NCBI GenBank assembly: GCA_900768435.1
Contig: CAAGCW010000006.1
Coordinates: 9,731 to 73,730, forward strand
Source: an uncultured Collinsella sp.
GTDB lineage: Bacteria > Actinomycetota > Coriobacteriia > Coriobacteriales > Coriobacteriaceae
Direction of reading: 5' to 3'
DNA: 64,000 nucleotides
The notes beneath the pieces are model-generated. The model had not been told where the DNA came from and did not search any database. It saw nothing but the letters and a program-made list of their open reading frames with translations. Below are positions 9,142 to 18,278 of the stretch, piece after piece. The number at the start of each line of letters is the position of its first letter. Position 1 is the stretch's first letter. The translations under genes were made by a program, and so were the position numbers.

Positions 9142-11784
9142 ATGTTAGATAGATTTACCGATCGAGCGCGCAAGGTCATGTCGATGGCCAAACAGGAGGC
9201 GCTCGATCTGCACTCAAATAAGGTGGGCACCGAGCACCTGCTGCTCGCACTCGCCAAGGAGGACGAGGGCATCGCTGCCGAGGCGCTGCGCTCGCTTGAT
9301 ATCTCCTACGACGACATCATGGACACCCTCAAGGAGGTCCAGACCACGGTTCCCGAGCCCAGCGAGGAGACCGAGGCTGCCAAGCTTGCCTTTACGCCGC
9401 TCGTCATTAGCGTGATGGAGCGCTCCTTCCGCGTGGCACGTGAGAACAACCAGACCTACGTGTCGACCGAGCACTTGCTGATTGGCATCGTCGAAGAGGG
9501 TAACGGCATGGCCATGGACATCCTCATGCGCCTGGGTGTGTCGTCCGCCTCCATCAAAAAGGCTATCGAGAAACTTACCGCCAAGGACCAGGACAAGAAG
9601 CGTCCGCTCGCCGGCGCCGGTGCCGGGCGTCCCGGTGCGGGCCTGCCGTTCTTTAGCGGCTCGGACGCGTCGCAGCAAAAGGGGAGCGGCACCGATACGC
9701 TTAAGCAGTTCGCCACCAACCTTACGCAGAAGGCGCGCGACGGCGAGCTCGACCCTGTAATTGGTCGCGAAAAGGAAGTCCAGCGTATGATGGAGATCCT
9801 TTCGCGTCGCACCAAGAACAATCCGCTTATCTTGGGCGACCCCGGCGTGGGCAAGACGGCCATCGTCGAGGGTCTGGCTCAGCAGATTGCAGCTGGCAAC
9901 GTGCCCGAGAACCTTATGAACCAGAACATCTGGACGCTCGACCTGCCGGGCCTCGTTGCGGGCGCCAAGTATCGCGGTGAGTTTGAGGAGCGCCTCAAGA
10001 ACGTGATCCAGGAGGCCACCGAAGCTGACGACGTCATCCTGTTTATTGACGAGATGCACACCATCATCGGTGCCGGCTCTGCCGAGGGCTCCATCGACGC
10101 GAGCTCCATGCTCAAGCCCGTGCTCGCGCGCGGTGCCTTCCAGATTATCGGCGCCACCACGGCCGAGGAATTCCGCAAGTACCTCACCAAGGACCCGGCC
10201 TTCGAGCGCCGCTTCCAGACCATCGATGTCGAGGAGCCGAGCGTCGAGGACACGGTCAAGATCCTGACCGCGCTCAAGCCGCGCTACGAGGAGCACCACC
10301 ATGTGCGCTATACGCAGGGTGCTATCGAGGCCGCCGCGAACCTCTCCGACCGCTACATCCAGGATCGCTTCCTGCCCGATAAGGCCATCGACCTCATTGA
10401 CGAGGCCGGCGCCCGCGCCCGCATCGCCGCCAACCGCGCGCCCGAGCCGGTGCGCGAGGCCGAGCATCGCGTGGAGGAGCTTAAGGCCGCCGCGCAGGAG
10501 GCCACCGAGAGCGACGACATGAACAAGGCCGCCGAGATCACCGAGCAGCAAAAGGCTGCCGAGATTGAGCTCGCCGAGGCCAAGGCTGCCTGGACGGCCG
10601 AGCTCGACGCCAGCCCGCTCACCATCGATGTCTCCCAGATTGCCGACATCGTGTCCGTGACCTCGGGCGTGCCGGTGTCCTCGCTCACCGAGAGCGAGAG
10701 CCGCCGCCTGCTGCAGGCCGAAAGCGTGCTCAAGACGCGCATCATCGGTCAGGACGAGGCCGTCGAGGCCGTTGCCAAGGCCGTGCGCCGCAGCCGCTCG
10801 CCGCTCAAGGACCCGCGTCGCCCCGGCGGCAGCTTTATCTTCCTGGGTCCCACCGGCACGGGCAAGACCGAGCTCGCCAAGACGCTCGCCGAATACCTCT
10901 TTGGCAGCAAGGACGCGCTCATCAGCTTCGACATGTCCGAGTTCGGTAGCGAGTTCGAGGTCTCCAAGCTCATCGGTAGCCCTCCGGGTTACGTCGGTCA
11001 CGACGAGGGCGGCCAGCTCACCAAGGCCGTTCGTCGTCACCCGTACTCGGTCGTGCTGTTCGACGAGATCGAGAAGGCGCACCCCGATATCTTCAACATC
11101 CTGCTGCAGGTGCTGGAGGAGGGTCGTCTGACCGATAGCCAGGGCAAGACGGTCGACTTCCGCAACACCGTGATCATCATGACGTCCAACGTGGGCGCCC
11201 GCGAGATTGCGCAGGATGCAAGCGTTGGCTTTGGCACCACCGGCGAGCAGGGTCTCACGTCGAGTGAGATCCGCGGCCGCGCGATGGGCGAGCTCAAGCG
11301 CCTGTTCCGCCCCGAGCTGCTCAACCGCATCGACGACATCGTGGTGTTCCAGAAGCTCTCGGGCGAGAATCTCACCAAGATCGCGCACCTGCTGGTGGAC
11401 GACCTGCGTCAGCGTTTGATTGCCAACGGCATGAACATCAAGCTCACCGATGCGGCCTATGACAAGATCGTGGCCGAGGGCACCGACCTCACCAACGGTG
11501 CGCGTCCGCTGCGCCGTGCTATTCAAAAGCTCATCGAGGACCCGCTGTCCGAGGAGCTTCTGGCCGGTGAGTGGGGCGAGGGCGATACCGTCCTGTGCGA
11601 CGTGGCCGATGGCAAGTTTGTCTTTAGCCACGGCACGGGCGAGATCCCGGCACCGCGTCCGGCGGGCACGCTCGGTGGTGATACCGCCCCGGCGGCACCG
11701 CACACTGGCAACGCTGCGCCCGTGAGCGGCGGCGTGACCTCGGGCCCCGGCGGCATGATGCAAGCCGGTTCCGGCGCGCTGTAG
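9142..11784 (+). CDS. clpC: ATP-dependent Clp protease ATP-binding subunit ClpC
   Basis: This is an 880-residue AAA+ unfoldase that feeds substrates to ClpP. The N domain (residues 1-150) has the two Clp_N repeats. AAA-1 has Walker A GDPGVGKT near 232 and Walker B LFIDEMHT. A short middle segment of UVR-like coiled coil follows (about 425-480), as in ClpC rather than the long ClpB middle domain. AAA-2 has Walker A GPTGTGKT near 569 and VVLFDEIEKAH. The D2-small domain ends near 815, and the tail is Gly/Pro-rich. A TTG lies 33 nt upstream in frame, but the ATG at 9142 has AAGGAA at 7 nt. No CtsR or ClgR operator could be recognised. Confidence 0.95.
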   Translation: MLDRFTDRARKVMSMAKQEALDLHSNKVGTEHLLLALAKEDEGIAAEALRSLDISYDDIMDTLKEVQTTVPEPSEETEAAKLAFTPLVISVMERSFRVARENNQTYVSTEHLLIGIVEEGNGMAMDILMRLGVSSASIKKAIEKLTAKDQDKKRPLAGAGAGRPGAGLPFFSGSDASQQKGSGTDTLKQFATNLTQKARDGELDPVIGREKEVQRMMEILSRRTKNNPLILGDPGVGKTAIVEGLAQQIAAGNVPENLMNQNIWTLDLPGLVAGAKYRGEFEERLKNVIQEATEADDVILFIDEMHTIIGAGSAEGSIDASSMLKPVLARGAFQIIGATTAEEFRKYLTKDPAFERRFQTIDVEEPSVEDTVKILTALKPRYEEHHHVRYTQGAIEAAANLSDRYIQDRFLPDKAIDLIDEAGARARIAANRAPEPVREAEHRVEELKAAAQEATESDDMNKAAEITEQQKAAEIELAEAKAAWTAELDASPLTIDVSQIADIVSVTSGVPVSSLTESESRRLLQAESVLKTRIIGQDEAVEAVAKAVRRSRSPLKDPRRPGGSFIFLGPTGTGKTELAKTLAEYLFGSKDALISFDMSEFGSEFEVSKLIGSPPGYVGHDEGGQLTKAVRRHPYSVVLFDEIEKAHPDIFNILLQVLEEGRLTDSQGKTVDFRNTVIIMTSNVGAREIAQDASVGFGTTGEQGLTSSEIRGRAMGELKRLFRPELLNRIDDIVVFQKLSGENLTKIAHLLVDDLRQRLIANGMNIKLTDAAYDKIVAEGTDLTNGARPLRRAIQKLIEDPLSEELLAGEWGEGDTVLCDVADGKFVFSHGTGEIPAPRPAGTLGGDTAPAAPHTGNAAPVSGGVTSGPGGMMQAGSGAL

Positions 11785-11809
11785 GGCGTAACAAAACCTT
11801 GTGTCCACG

Positions 11810-11836
11810 AGGGCGTTCCAAAGGGGCGCCCTTTTT
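11810..11836 (+). terminator. Intrinsic terminator of clpC
   Basis: AGGGCG and CGCCCT arms close a short loop and are followed by TTTTTCT, 25 nt after the clpC stop. Confidence 0.8.
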
Positions 11837-12109
11837 CTGTTGGAAAGGCCCCTTCGTTCAAAGTGGATCTCATTAAACACATCAATGGCGTATGCATAAA
11901 CGTTGATCAAGCGTTGAGGTTGGTTGAAGGGCCCAACGTCCCTTCGGTGCGGCCCGTCTAGCCTGCTTTATCTTAATAAAGTGGCGTTTCCCCGCCGTTA
12001 GCCGATGATGCAAGGGCGCTCGGCGTTTTCGACTGGTTTATGCACGCAAAGTCTGGGAATATACAAGTCGCATGTCTTACTGTCTAACCAGTTGCGCCAA
12101 GGAGGCACC

Positions 12110-13567
12110 ATGGATTACAAGATCACCGGCTACGAGCCCGCCCAACTGTTCCATTTCTTTGAGGAGGTCAGCGCGATCCCCCGTGGGTCTGGCAACGAGA
12201 AGGGCATCAGCGATTTCCTGGTTGCGTTTGCCAAGGAGCGCGGCCTCGATGTGTACCAGGACGAGGTCTACAACGTCATCATTCGCAAGCCCGCTTCTGC
12301 CGGCGCCGAGAATGCCCCGACCGTGATGCTGCAGGGCCACATCGACATGGTGTGCGACAAGCTGGGCTCTGTTGAGCACGACTTTACGACCGATGGTATC
12401 GACCTGGTCGTCAAGGATGGCGTCCTCACCGCTAACGGCACCACCCTGGGCGCCGACAACGGTATCGCCGTCGCTCTGATGCTCACTGTTCTCGATGACG
12501 ATTCGATCGTTCACCCCGCCCTCGAGTGCGTATTCACCACCGACGAGGAGACTGGCCTGGTCGGCGCCGAGACGCTCGACAAGTCCCAGATTAGCGCCCG
12601 CACCATGATTAACCTTGACTCCGAGGAAGAGGGCGTTGCCACCGTCAGCTGCGCCGGTGGCGTCGTCGTTACCTACACCTGCCCCATCGTGCGCGAGCAC
12701 AAGACCGGCAGCACCCTCACGCTCGACATCTCCGGCCTACTGGGTGGTCATTCCGGCAACGATATCAACCTGGAGCGCGGCAACGGCAACCTCATCATGG
12801 CCCGCATCATCGACCGCCTGATGGTCGCCGGCGAGCCCGCCATCGTTAGCTTTAACGGCGGCACTAAGGACAACGCCATCAACCGTGAGTGCAAGGCCGA
12901 GCTGGTTTACGCCGACCACGCTGCCGCCGAGGCCGCGGCCCAGATCGCAAAGGGCATCATCGCCGACGTCACTGCCGAGCTCGAGGTCTTCGACCCCGGC
13001 TTTACCTGCACCGTCGAGATTGCCGACGACGCCGAGGTCGAGGCCATGGATCAGAAGTCCGCGCTTGCCCTCATCCGCGCCCTGCGTCTTGCCCCTAACG
13101 GCGTGATTCGCCGCAACGTCGCCACCGACGGCTCCGTCGAGGTTTCCTCCAACATCGGCGTGGTCGCCACTTCCGACGACCAGGTCAAGATCATGCTGTC
13201 CCCGCGCTCCTCGATCACCTCGCTGCAGAACGAGTTCAAGGACCGCCTGCAGACGCTGGCCGATGTCTTGGGCTTCGACGCCAAGTTCGAGTTCGAGTAT
13301 CCCGGCTGGAGCTATGCCGAGCATTCGCCGGTCCGCGACGTTTTTGTCGAGAGCTATCGCGAGCTCTTTGGCTCCGAGCTGCGCATCGAGTCCATTCACG
13401 CCGGCCTTGAGTGCGGCCTGTTTGCTGAGGCCCTGCACGGCCTGGACGCCATCGCCGTGGGCCCGACGCTCTCCGATGTCCACACCCCGGACGAGAGCAT
13501 GGAGCTCGCTTCTGCCGAGCGCTTCTACGAGCTGCTCATCGACGTCCTCAAGCGCCTCGCTGCGTAA
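12110..13567 (+). CDS. pepD: Aminoacyl-histidine dipeptidase (peptidase D, M20C)
   Basis: This is a 485-residue cytosolic metallodipeptidase that splits Xaa-His dipeptides such as carnosine. Its length equals that of E. coli PepD. Zinc-site motifs are in order: LQGHIDMV (about 73-80), GADNGIAVA (about 113-121), the catalytic TDEETGLVGAE (about 144-154) and NLDSEEEG (about 167-174), plus a C-terminal His in the segment VGPTLSDVHTPDE. An open frame extends further upstream, but the ATG at 12110 carries AAGGAGG at 4 nt. It stands alone, with terminators on both sides. Confidence 0.93.
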   Translation: MDYKITGYEPAQLFHFFEEVSAIPRGSGNEKGISDFLVAFAKERGLDVYQDEVYNVIIRKPASAGAENAPTVMLQGHIDMVCDKLGSVEHDFTTDGIDLVVKDGVLTANGTTLGADNGIAVALMLTVLDDDSIVHPALECVFTTDEETGLVGAETLDKSQISARTMINLDSEEEGVATVSCAGGVVVTYTCPIVREHKTGSTLTLDISGLLGGHSGNDINLERGNGNLIMARIIDRLMVAGEPAIVSFNGGTKDNAINRECKAELVYADHAAAEAAAQIAKGIIADVTAELEVFDPGFTCTVEIADDAEVEAMDQKSALALIRALRLAPNGVIRRNVATDGSVEVSSNIGVVATSDDQVKIMLSPRSSITSLQNEFKDRLQTLADVLGFDAKFEFEYPGWSYAEHSPVRDVFVESYRELFGSELRIESIHAGLECGLFAEALHGLDAIAVGPTLSDVHTPDESMELASAERFYELLIDVLKRLAA

Positions 13568-13623
13568 AGGTCGCGCTAGCAGCAGTTCGAGCCACGTGCT
13601 AGCGGATTGCAAATGACATTACG

Positions 13624-13667
13624 AGAGGGGGCATCCGAACTTTTGCGACGGGTGCCCCCCTCTTCTT
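13624..13667 (+). terminator. Intrinsic terminator of pepD, facing hipA
   Basis: GAGGGGGCA and TGCCCCCCTC arms are followed by TTCTTTT. It lies between the convergent pepD and hipA genes and may stop transcription from both sides. Confidence 0.8.
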
Positions 13668-13692
13668 TTAAGAAATGTGGATTGATTGGCGC

Positions 13693-14997
13693 CTAGCCCA
13701 TATCCGCCTTGATGAGGTCGAGGGTGCGCTGGCAGTTTTCGCGGACGGGGCCGAGCATGTGCTCGCGCAGGTCCGCCATGCCGGGCAGGTCGGCGTATTC
13801 GTCCATGATCTCTTCCATGCAAATGGGCACCTCGTAGGCGAGGTCCATCATGGTCGCAAAGCAAAACTTCTCGGATAGCCCGGCATCGGTGAGCGCCGCC
13901 TCCAGCGCGGGGTCGCCCATACCGTGGTATCGGCGGATAGCGCCTGGACCGATGCGCCCCACTCGATTTTCGCCGCCAACGCTCATGGCAAGGCGCGCCC
14001 GGCGGCGCATACGCTCGTACGCCAAGCCCGATGCGACATCGTACATGGGTGCGAGCGCTGCGTTTGTGCCTTTGCCTAGGATGATCGAGTAGTTTTTAGC
14101 GTGTGCGTCAGGCGCTCCGATAATGGCGTTATAGAACAACATATAGGTAAAAAGCACAAGATTCATGTGGTGGGGGACTGTGTTAATCAGTCGTTCTTGG
14201 ATGTCTCGTGTGGTTGGTCCTCCGTCGGCGGTGTATTTCTGGCTTGGCAATACACCGAGCGCCTGGCAAAAGTCCTCCTGATGCAGCCTTTCGATATTTC
14301 CGCTGCTATTGACCATTCTGTCGTACCGTTCAACGACGAGCGCGGCTTCGTCTTCAAATGTGCAATAGGAGACGTTGGCAGTTGGAATGCCAACACGCCG
14401 AGCCGTTTTCATGCAGACGAATTCGTTTAAGGCCTGATGTTTGAACCCAACGACACCATTTTTGAAGATATGGGTAGTGGGGGATGACCCTAGACATTCG
14501 CACCATTGGCCATCATGCCAAGCTAGTGCAAATTTGCCTTGGTTGCCGCCCAGGGACCAGCTTTCGTTGGAGCCCATCCATGTCTCTCTTTCGTCATCGC
14601 GAATTGCTTTGAGCTTGTGAGCGATTTGAGAATTGGTAAGCGGGCGGTATGCCGAGACCCTGCCGCGGGCGGCGCCTAATTGATCGGTTCGACAAAACTG
14701 AACGGCCCCCGCGCAGTCAAGACCGATATGGCACAAGAGGGCGACGGGGTTGTTGGATGCAACGTCATGCTCGGCGGCAATAGCGCGACGCTGCTCTTGG
14801 CTGTCGGGCAAAAGGCCAAATAGGAACGGGCGGACGATGTTATGGCCATACGTGCGATTGGAAAGCGGCATTGTAAGCGATAGTGGTGCTCCGCGATAGG
14901 TTGGGGCGTATACAAAGCTGCAGAGTCCATGCTCGTCTTGCCGGAGAGTGCCTGCGATTTCGCCACAAATGAGGGTCGCAAGCTCCATCTCTGCCAT
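13693..14997 (-). CDS. hipA: HipA-type serine/threonine kinase toxin
   Basis: This is a 434-residue HipA-family kinase. In E. coli HipA phosphorylates glutamyl-tRNA synthetase and induces persistence. Visible here are the N-terminal couple_hipA region (residues 1-95, ending in PFLFGLLPDS), a Gly-rich loop SLGGNQGKFAL (about 147-157), the catalytic DAHAKN (about 297-302) and the metal-binding MYDVASG (about 317-323), so the active site looks intact. The start codon follows directly on the hipB stop (TAA-ATG), so translation is probably coupled. Codon use is visibly less GC-biased than in neighbouring housekeeping genes, consistent with horizontal gain. The cellular target is not predictable. 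Confidence 0.85.
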   Translation of the reverse strand: MAEMELATLICGEIAGTLRQDEHGLCSFVYAPTYRGAPLSLTMPLSNRTYGHNIVRPFLFGLLPDSQEQRRAIAAEHDVASNNPVALLCHIGLDCAGAVQFCRTDQLGAARGRVSAYRPLTNSQIAHKLKAIRDDERETWMGSNESWSLGGNQGKFALAWHDGQWCECLGSSPTTHIFKNGVVGFKHQALNEFVCMKTARRVGIPTANVSYCTFEDEAALVVERYDRMVNSSGNIERLHQEDFCQALGVLPSQKYTADGGPTTRDIQERLINTVPHHMNLVLFTYMLFYNAIIGAPDAHAKNYSIILGKGTNAALAPMYDVASGLAYERMRRRARLAMSVGGENRVGRIGPGAIRRYHGMGDPALEAALTDAGLSEKFCFATMMDLAYEVPICMEEIMDEYADLPGMADLREHMLGPVRENCQRTLDLIKADMG

Positions 14998-15429
14998 TTA
15001 TTTCACAACCTTACAGCCAAAGGAGAGGTCTGAAGTGTCGGAAAGGCCTTGCTCGGCTGCGATTTGGGCCAGCAGGGCACCATAGGAAGATGGCGTTCCT
15101 TGTCGGGCGGGTCGTCTGCCTACGCTTGGCTTTGGCAGGGCATTCGAGTTCGCGATAGGGAAGTCCGCTATCGTCGTCGGATGTTCGGAGGGCGATGCGA
15201 TGGAGTCGTTATCGCTTTGCGCAAAGAGACCTATGCCGAGTGCGTTAAAGACGGTCAGTAACTTGTCGAGCCGAATACCCGTGGCGTCTCCTAGCTCGAG
15301 CGATGCGAGCAGGCGCTCCGAAACGCCGGCTTTTTTAGCGAGGGCCGCACGGGTGATTTCCTGCGACTCGCGTGCCTGACGCACATAGATGCCAGCTTGG
15401 CGTGGTGTGGTGATGGGAAGGGTATCCAT
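14998..15429 (-). CDS. hipB: HipB-like XRE-family antitoxin
   Basis: This is a 143-residue protein whose N-terminal half is a Cro/C1 helix-turn-helix (YVRQARESQEITRAALAKKA, then VSERLLASLELG). The C-terminal half is a low-complexity tail, longer than in E. coli HipB (88 residues). It should neutralise HipA and repress the operon. The ATG at 15429 has GGAG at about 6 nt. An ATG at 15444 would lie inside the operator arm and is less likely. Confidence 0.82.
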   Translation of the reverse strand: MDTLPITTPRQAGIYVRQARESQEITRAALAKKAGVSERLLASLELGDATGIRLDKLLTVFNALGIGLFAQSDNDSIASPSEHPTTIADFPIANSNALPKPSVGRRPARQGTPSSYGALLAQIAAEQGLSDTSDLSFGCKVVK

Positions 15430-15443
15430 GGCGATCTCCAACA

Positions 15444-15484
15444 TGCAGACTTTTGCATATCAGTATGACATGCAAAAGTCTGCA
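15444..15484. promoter_or_regulatory. Probable HipB operator (15-bp inverted repeat)
   Basis: TGCAGACTTTTGCAT (15444-15458) and ATGCAAAAGTCTGCA (15470-15484) are perfect inverted arms with an 11-bp spacer, 15 bp upstream of the hipB start. Position and symmetry fit autoregulation by HipB. Binding is inferred. Confidence 0.75.
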
Positions 15485-15488
15485 CGAA

Positions 15489-15520
15489 AAGGCCTCATGC
15501 AAAACTTTGCATGAGGCCTT
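15489..15520 (-). terminator. Perfect 15-bp-arm hairpin, mntP terminator or second operator
   Basis: AAGGCCTCATGCAAA and TTTGCATGAGGCCTT pair perfectly around two bases. On the minus strand it is followed by TTTTC, so it can end mntP transcription. It also contains the ATGCAAA half-site seen in the adjacent hipB operator, so it may have a double role. Confidence 0.65.
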
Positions 15521-15556
15521 GTACTGGCGTTGAGTTTTGAGCGATTGTGTTTGGCG

Positions 15557-16135
15557 TTACAGCGCCAAAATCCCCAGATGATCAAGCAAGATCTTAAGTC
15601 CGATGAGGATGAGCACGATGCCGCCCACGATGGTGGCAGGTTTTTCGTAGCGCGCGCCAAAGGTGTGGCCGATCGCTACGCCGGCGACGGAGAAGATAAA
15701 CGTTGTGACGCCGATAAGCGATACAGCGGGAACGATGTCGACCGAAAGCGCGGCGAACGAGATGCCCACGGCCAGGGCGTCGATTGAGGTGGCGATGGCG
15801 AGGATCAGGTACTCGCCCAGGTCAATCTTTTCGGCATCCTTGCCGTCGCCTTCATCCTCGTCCTCGGTAAAGGCTTCCCACAGCATTTTGCCGCCGATGA
15901 AGGCCAAAAGGATAAAGGCGATCCAATGGTCGATGGGTCCGATGATGCCCATGAATTGACTGCCAAGCGCCCATCCGATTACGGGCATGCCGGCCTGAAA
16001 GCCGCCAAAGAACAGGCCGAGCACCACGGCGACTTTAAGGTTGATCTTCTTCATGCCAAGGCCCTTGCAAATGGAAACAGCAAAGGCATCCATCGAAAGG
16101 CCAACGGCGAGCAGCACGAGCTCTGCGAGTCCCAT
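15557..16135 (-). CDS. mntP: Manganese efflux pump MntP
   Basis: This is a 192-residue membrane protein with six hydrophobic segments and the two conserved Asp motifs of the family, SMDAFAVSI (about residues 14-22) and SIDALAVGI (about 115-123). MntP exports Mn2+ and is known to be switched on by manganese through a yybP-ykoY riboswitch, which is present just upstream. The frame stays open 150 nt further upstream, but that part is riboswitch RNA. The ATG at 16135 follows GAGGGAGCC at suitable spacing. A short acidic insert (EDEDEGDGKD) lies in the central loop. Confidence 0.93.
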   Translation of the reverse strand: MGLAELVLLAVGLSMDAFAVSICKGLGMKKINLKVAVVLGLFFGGFQAGMPVIGWALGSQFMGIIGPIDHWIAFILLAFIGGKMLWEAFTEDEDEGDGKDAEKIDLGEYLILAIATSIDALAVGISFAALSVDIVPAVSLIGVTTFIFSVAGVAIGHTFGARYEKPATIVGGIVLILIGLKILLDHLGILAL

Positions 16136-16188
16136 AGTCTGGCTCCCTCTCTGCGGGCGGGCCCGCGTGTACCTCTTGGGGGAGTAAC

Positions 16189-16325
16189 AAAAAAGACCCG
16201 TGGCGTACGCGTTGTGCGCACAGCCACGAGTCTCGTTCATTAAGGCAAGCCAGACCGCATCGGCCAGTATGTTGACTTGCCGCGCCACCGGAGACGAACC
16301 CGGTCACGCGACTACTCCCTCATTT
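16189..16325 (-). ncRNA. yybP-ykoY manganese riboswitch with terminator
   Basis: Read on the minus strand, the leader contains the family's signature blocks in order: GGGAGTAG, then TCAACATACT, then ACGAGAC. These blocks form the two docked legs that bind Mn2+. The last block runs into a 10-bp hairpin (GACTCGTGGC with GCCACGGGTC) followed by a run of six T at 16189-16194, an overlapping terminator. Known members upstream of mntP turn expression on when Mn2+ binds. The exact 5' end is approximate. Confidence 0.88.
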
Positions 16326-16482
16326 ATGCGAATCCCGATGCTACCACATAAGCAGCTCATTTGGATTGGGGCTCTCAGCTGTGTTCGCTCATTCTGTAAG
16401 CATCGGATTTTGCGGGCGTCACAGGGGCAAACCGTGAGAAACTTATTGACGTTTATGGAGCGTATACGATGGGAGCGATGCC

Positions 16483-17550
16483 TTGGATAAGAACGAGCTG
16501 CAAAAGCGTATGGAACAGGCCATTCGCCTGACGGCACCTGGCCAGCCGATCCGCACCGCCCTCGACATGATCATTGCCGGTCACCTGGGTGCCCTTATCT
16601 GCGTCGGCGACACCGAAAACGTGCTCGCTGCCGGTAACGACGGCTTCCCGCTCAACATTTCGTTTACCTCGAACCGCCTGTTCGAGCTTTCCAAGATGGA
16701 CGGTGCCATCGTTATCGATGGCGACCTCACCCAGATCCTGCGCGCCAACTTCCACCTCAATCCCGATCCCTCGCTTGCCACGAGTGAGACGGGCATGCGT
16801 CACCGTACTGCCGCTCGCATGTCGGTGCTCACCGACGCCATCGTGATCTCGGTTTCGGCTCGTCGCGCCGTCGTTAACGTGTACGTTCACGGCAAGAGCT
16901 ACGAGATCCAGCCCGTCACCACCATCATGAGCTCGGTCAACCAGCTCGTCGCCACGCTCCAGACTACCCGTCAGTCGCTCGACCGCTCCCTGCTGCGCCT
17001 GACGGCCCTTGAGCTCGACGACTACGTCACGCTCGCCGACATTACCGGTATTTTCTCGAGCTTCGAGATCATGCAGCAGGCAAAGACCGAGCTTAAGGAT
17101 TGCATTGTCAAGCTGGGCAACCAGGGCAAGCTCGTGCAGATGCAGCTCGAGCAGCTCGCGGGCTCCAGCATGGATACCGAATACGACTTGATGATCCGCG
17201 ACTACGCAAGCGATTCCTCCGAGGCAAACGCCGAGAAGATCCGCGCCGAGCTGAGCCGCATGACGCCTAAGGACCTGTCCGACCCGCAGCACGTGGCGGC
17301 AGTTCTGGGTTACGACGACCTGGACGAGGACTCCGTCATGACGCCGCTGGGCCTGCGCACGCTTTCGCGCGTGTCCGTCGTGCGCGACGGCGTGGCCGAG
17401 AAGATCGTCGACGAGTACGGCTCGCTGCAGGAGCTCATGGACGACATCAGCGAGGATCCGGAGCGCTTGGGCGACTTTGGCGTCAACAACCCTGCCATTC
17501 TTGCGGACTCGCTGTACCGCATGAAGGGCACCAAACAGGGGAACGCATAA
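16483..17550 (+). CDS. disA: DNA integrity scanning protein DisA (diadenylate cyclase)
   Basis: This is a 355-residue octameric enzyme that makes cyclic di-AMP from two ATP and lowers activity at branched DNA. The DAC domain has the catalytic DGA motif (KMDGAIVID, about 71-79) and RHRTA (about 106-110). A helical linker follows, then a C-terminal DNA-binding HhH domain (about 290-350: LGLRTLSRVSVV, EKIVDEYGSLQEL). The start is TTG with GGAGC at about 7 nt. The next gene ispD overlaps the stop by one base, so they are cotranscribed. Confidence 0.95.
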   Translation: MDKNELQKRMEQAIRLTAPGQPIRTALDMIIAGHLGALICVGDTENVLAAGNDGFPLNISFTSNRLFELSKMDGAIVIDGDLTQILRANFHLNPDPSLATSETGMRHRTAARMSVLTDAIVISVSARRAVVNVYVHGKSYEIQPVTTIMSSVNQLVATLQTTRQSLDRSLLRLTALELDDYVTLADITGIFSSFEIMQQAKTELKDCIVKLGNQGKLVQMQLEQLAGSSMDTEYDLMIRDYASDSSEANAEKIRAELSRMTPKDLSDPQHVAAVLGYDDLDEDSVMTPLGLRTLSRVSVVRDGVAEKIVDEYGSLQELMDDISEDPERLGDFGVNNPAILADSLYRMKGTKQGNA

Positions 17551-18278
17551 TGGCGCCCGTATGCGCCGTGGTCGTTGCCGGCGGCAGCGGCCAGCGCTTT
17601 GGAAATCCCGGCGGCAAGCAGCTCGTTAACGTGGCGGGCCGTCCGCTCATGAGCTGGTCCATCCGTGCGTTCGATCGTAGCGACAAGGTCGGCCACATCG
17701 TGGTGGTGTGTCCTTCCGAGCGCCGTGCCGAGATGCGCCGCCTGGCCATCGACCCGTTTGACTATGACACGCCCATCAGCTTTGCCGATGCCGGCGAGAC
17801 CCGCCAGGATTCCACCCGTGCCGGCGTGCATGCGGCTCCGGCGGGTTTCGAATATGTCGCCATCCACGACGGCGCCCGTCCGCTCATTACGACCGAGGCT
17901 ATCGACCACGCTATCGACGTGCTCGTGAGCGACCGTGCCCTCGACGGTGTCGTGTGCGGCCAGCCTGCCATCGACACACTCAAAATCGTCGATGGCGACA
18001 ACATCGTCGAGACGCCGCCGCGCGAGCTGTACTGGGCCGCGCAGACGCCGCAGATTTTTAGTGTCGACGCCATGAAGCGCGCCCATGCCGCGGCGATTGC
18101 CGAGGGCTTTATCGGCACGGACGATTCGTCACTGGTCGAGCGCATGGGTGGGCGCGTCCGCTGCGTCCAGAGCCCGCGCGATAACCTTAAGGTGACGGTG
18201 CCCGAGGACCTGCGTCCCGTAACCGCGATTCTGCTTGGCCGCATGGCCGAGGGAGAGGACCTTCCCCATGTTCAGTAA
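17550..18278 (+). CDS. ispD: 2-C-methyl-D-erythritol 4-phosphate cytidylyltransferase
   Basis: This is a 242-residue cytosolic enzyme of the non-mevalonate isoprenoid pathway; it joins CTP and MEP to give CDP-ME. Signature loops are VVAGGSGQRFGNPGGKQLVNV-like at residues 6-26, VAIHDGARPL (about 106-115), and AAQTPQIF (about 162-169). The start overlaps the disA stop (TAATG), showing translational coupling. It is followed directly by ispF, the enzyme two steps later. Confidence 0.95.
   Translation: MAPVCAVVVAGGSGQRFGNPGGKQLVNVAGRPLMSWSIRAFDRSDKVGHIVVVCPSERRAEMRRLAIDPFDYDTPISFADAGETRQDSTRAGVHAAPAGFEYVAIHDGARPLITTEAIDHAIDVLVSDRALDGVVCGQPAIDTLKIVDGDNIVETPPRELYWAAQTPQIFSVDAMKRAHAAAIAEGFIGTDDSSLVERMGGRVRCVQSPRDNLKVTVPEDLRPVTAILLGRMAEGEDLPHVQ

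Noticed and set aside
9214..11910. An 898-codon minus-strand frame opposite clpC
   Set aside because: Antisense shadow of clpC; composition is low complexity and has no ribosome site or domain.
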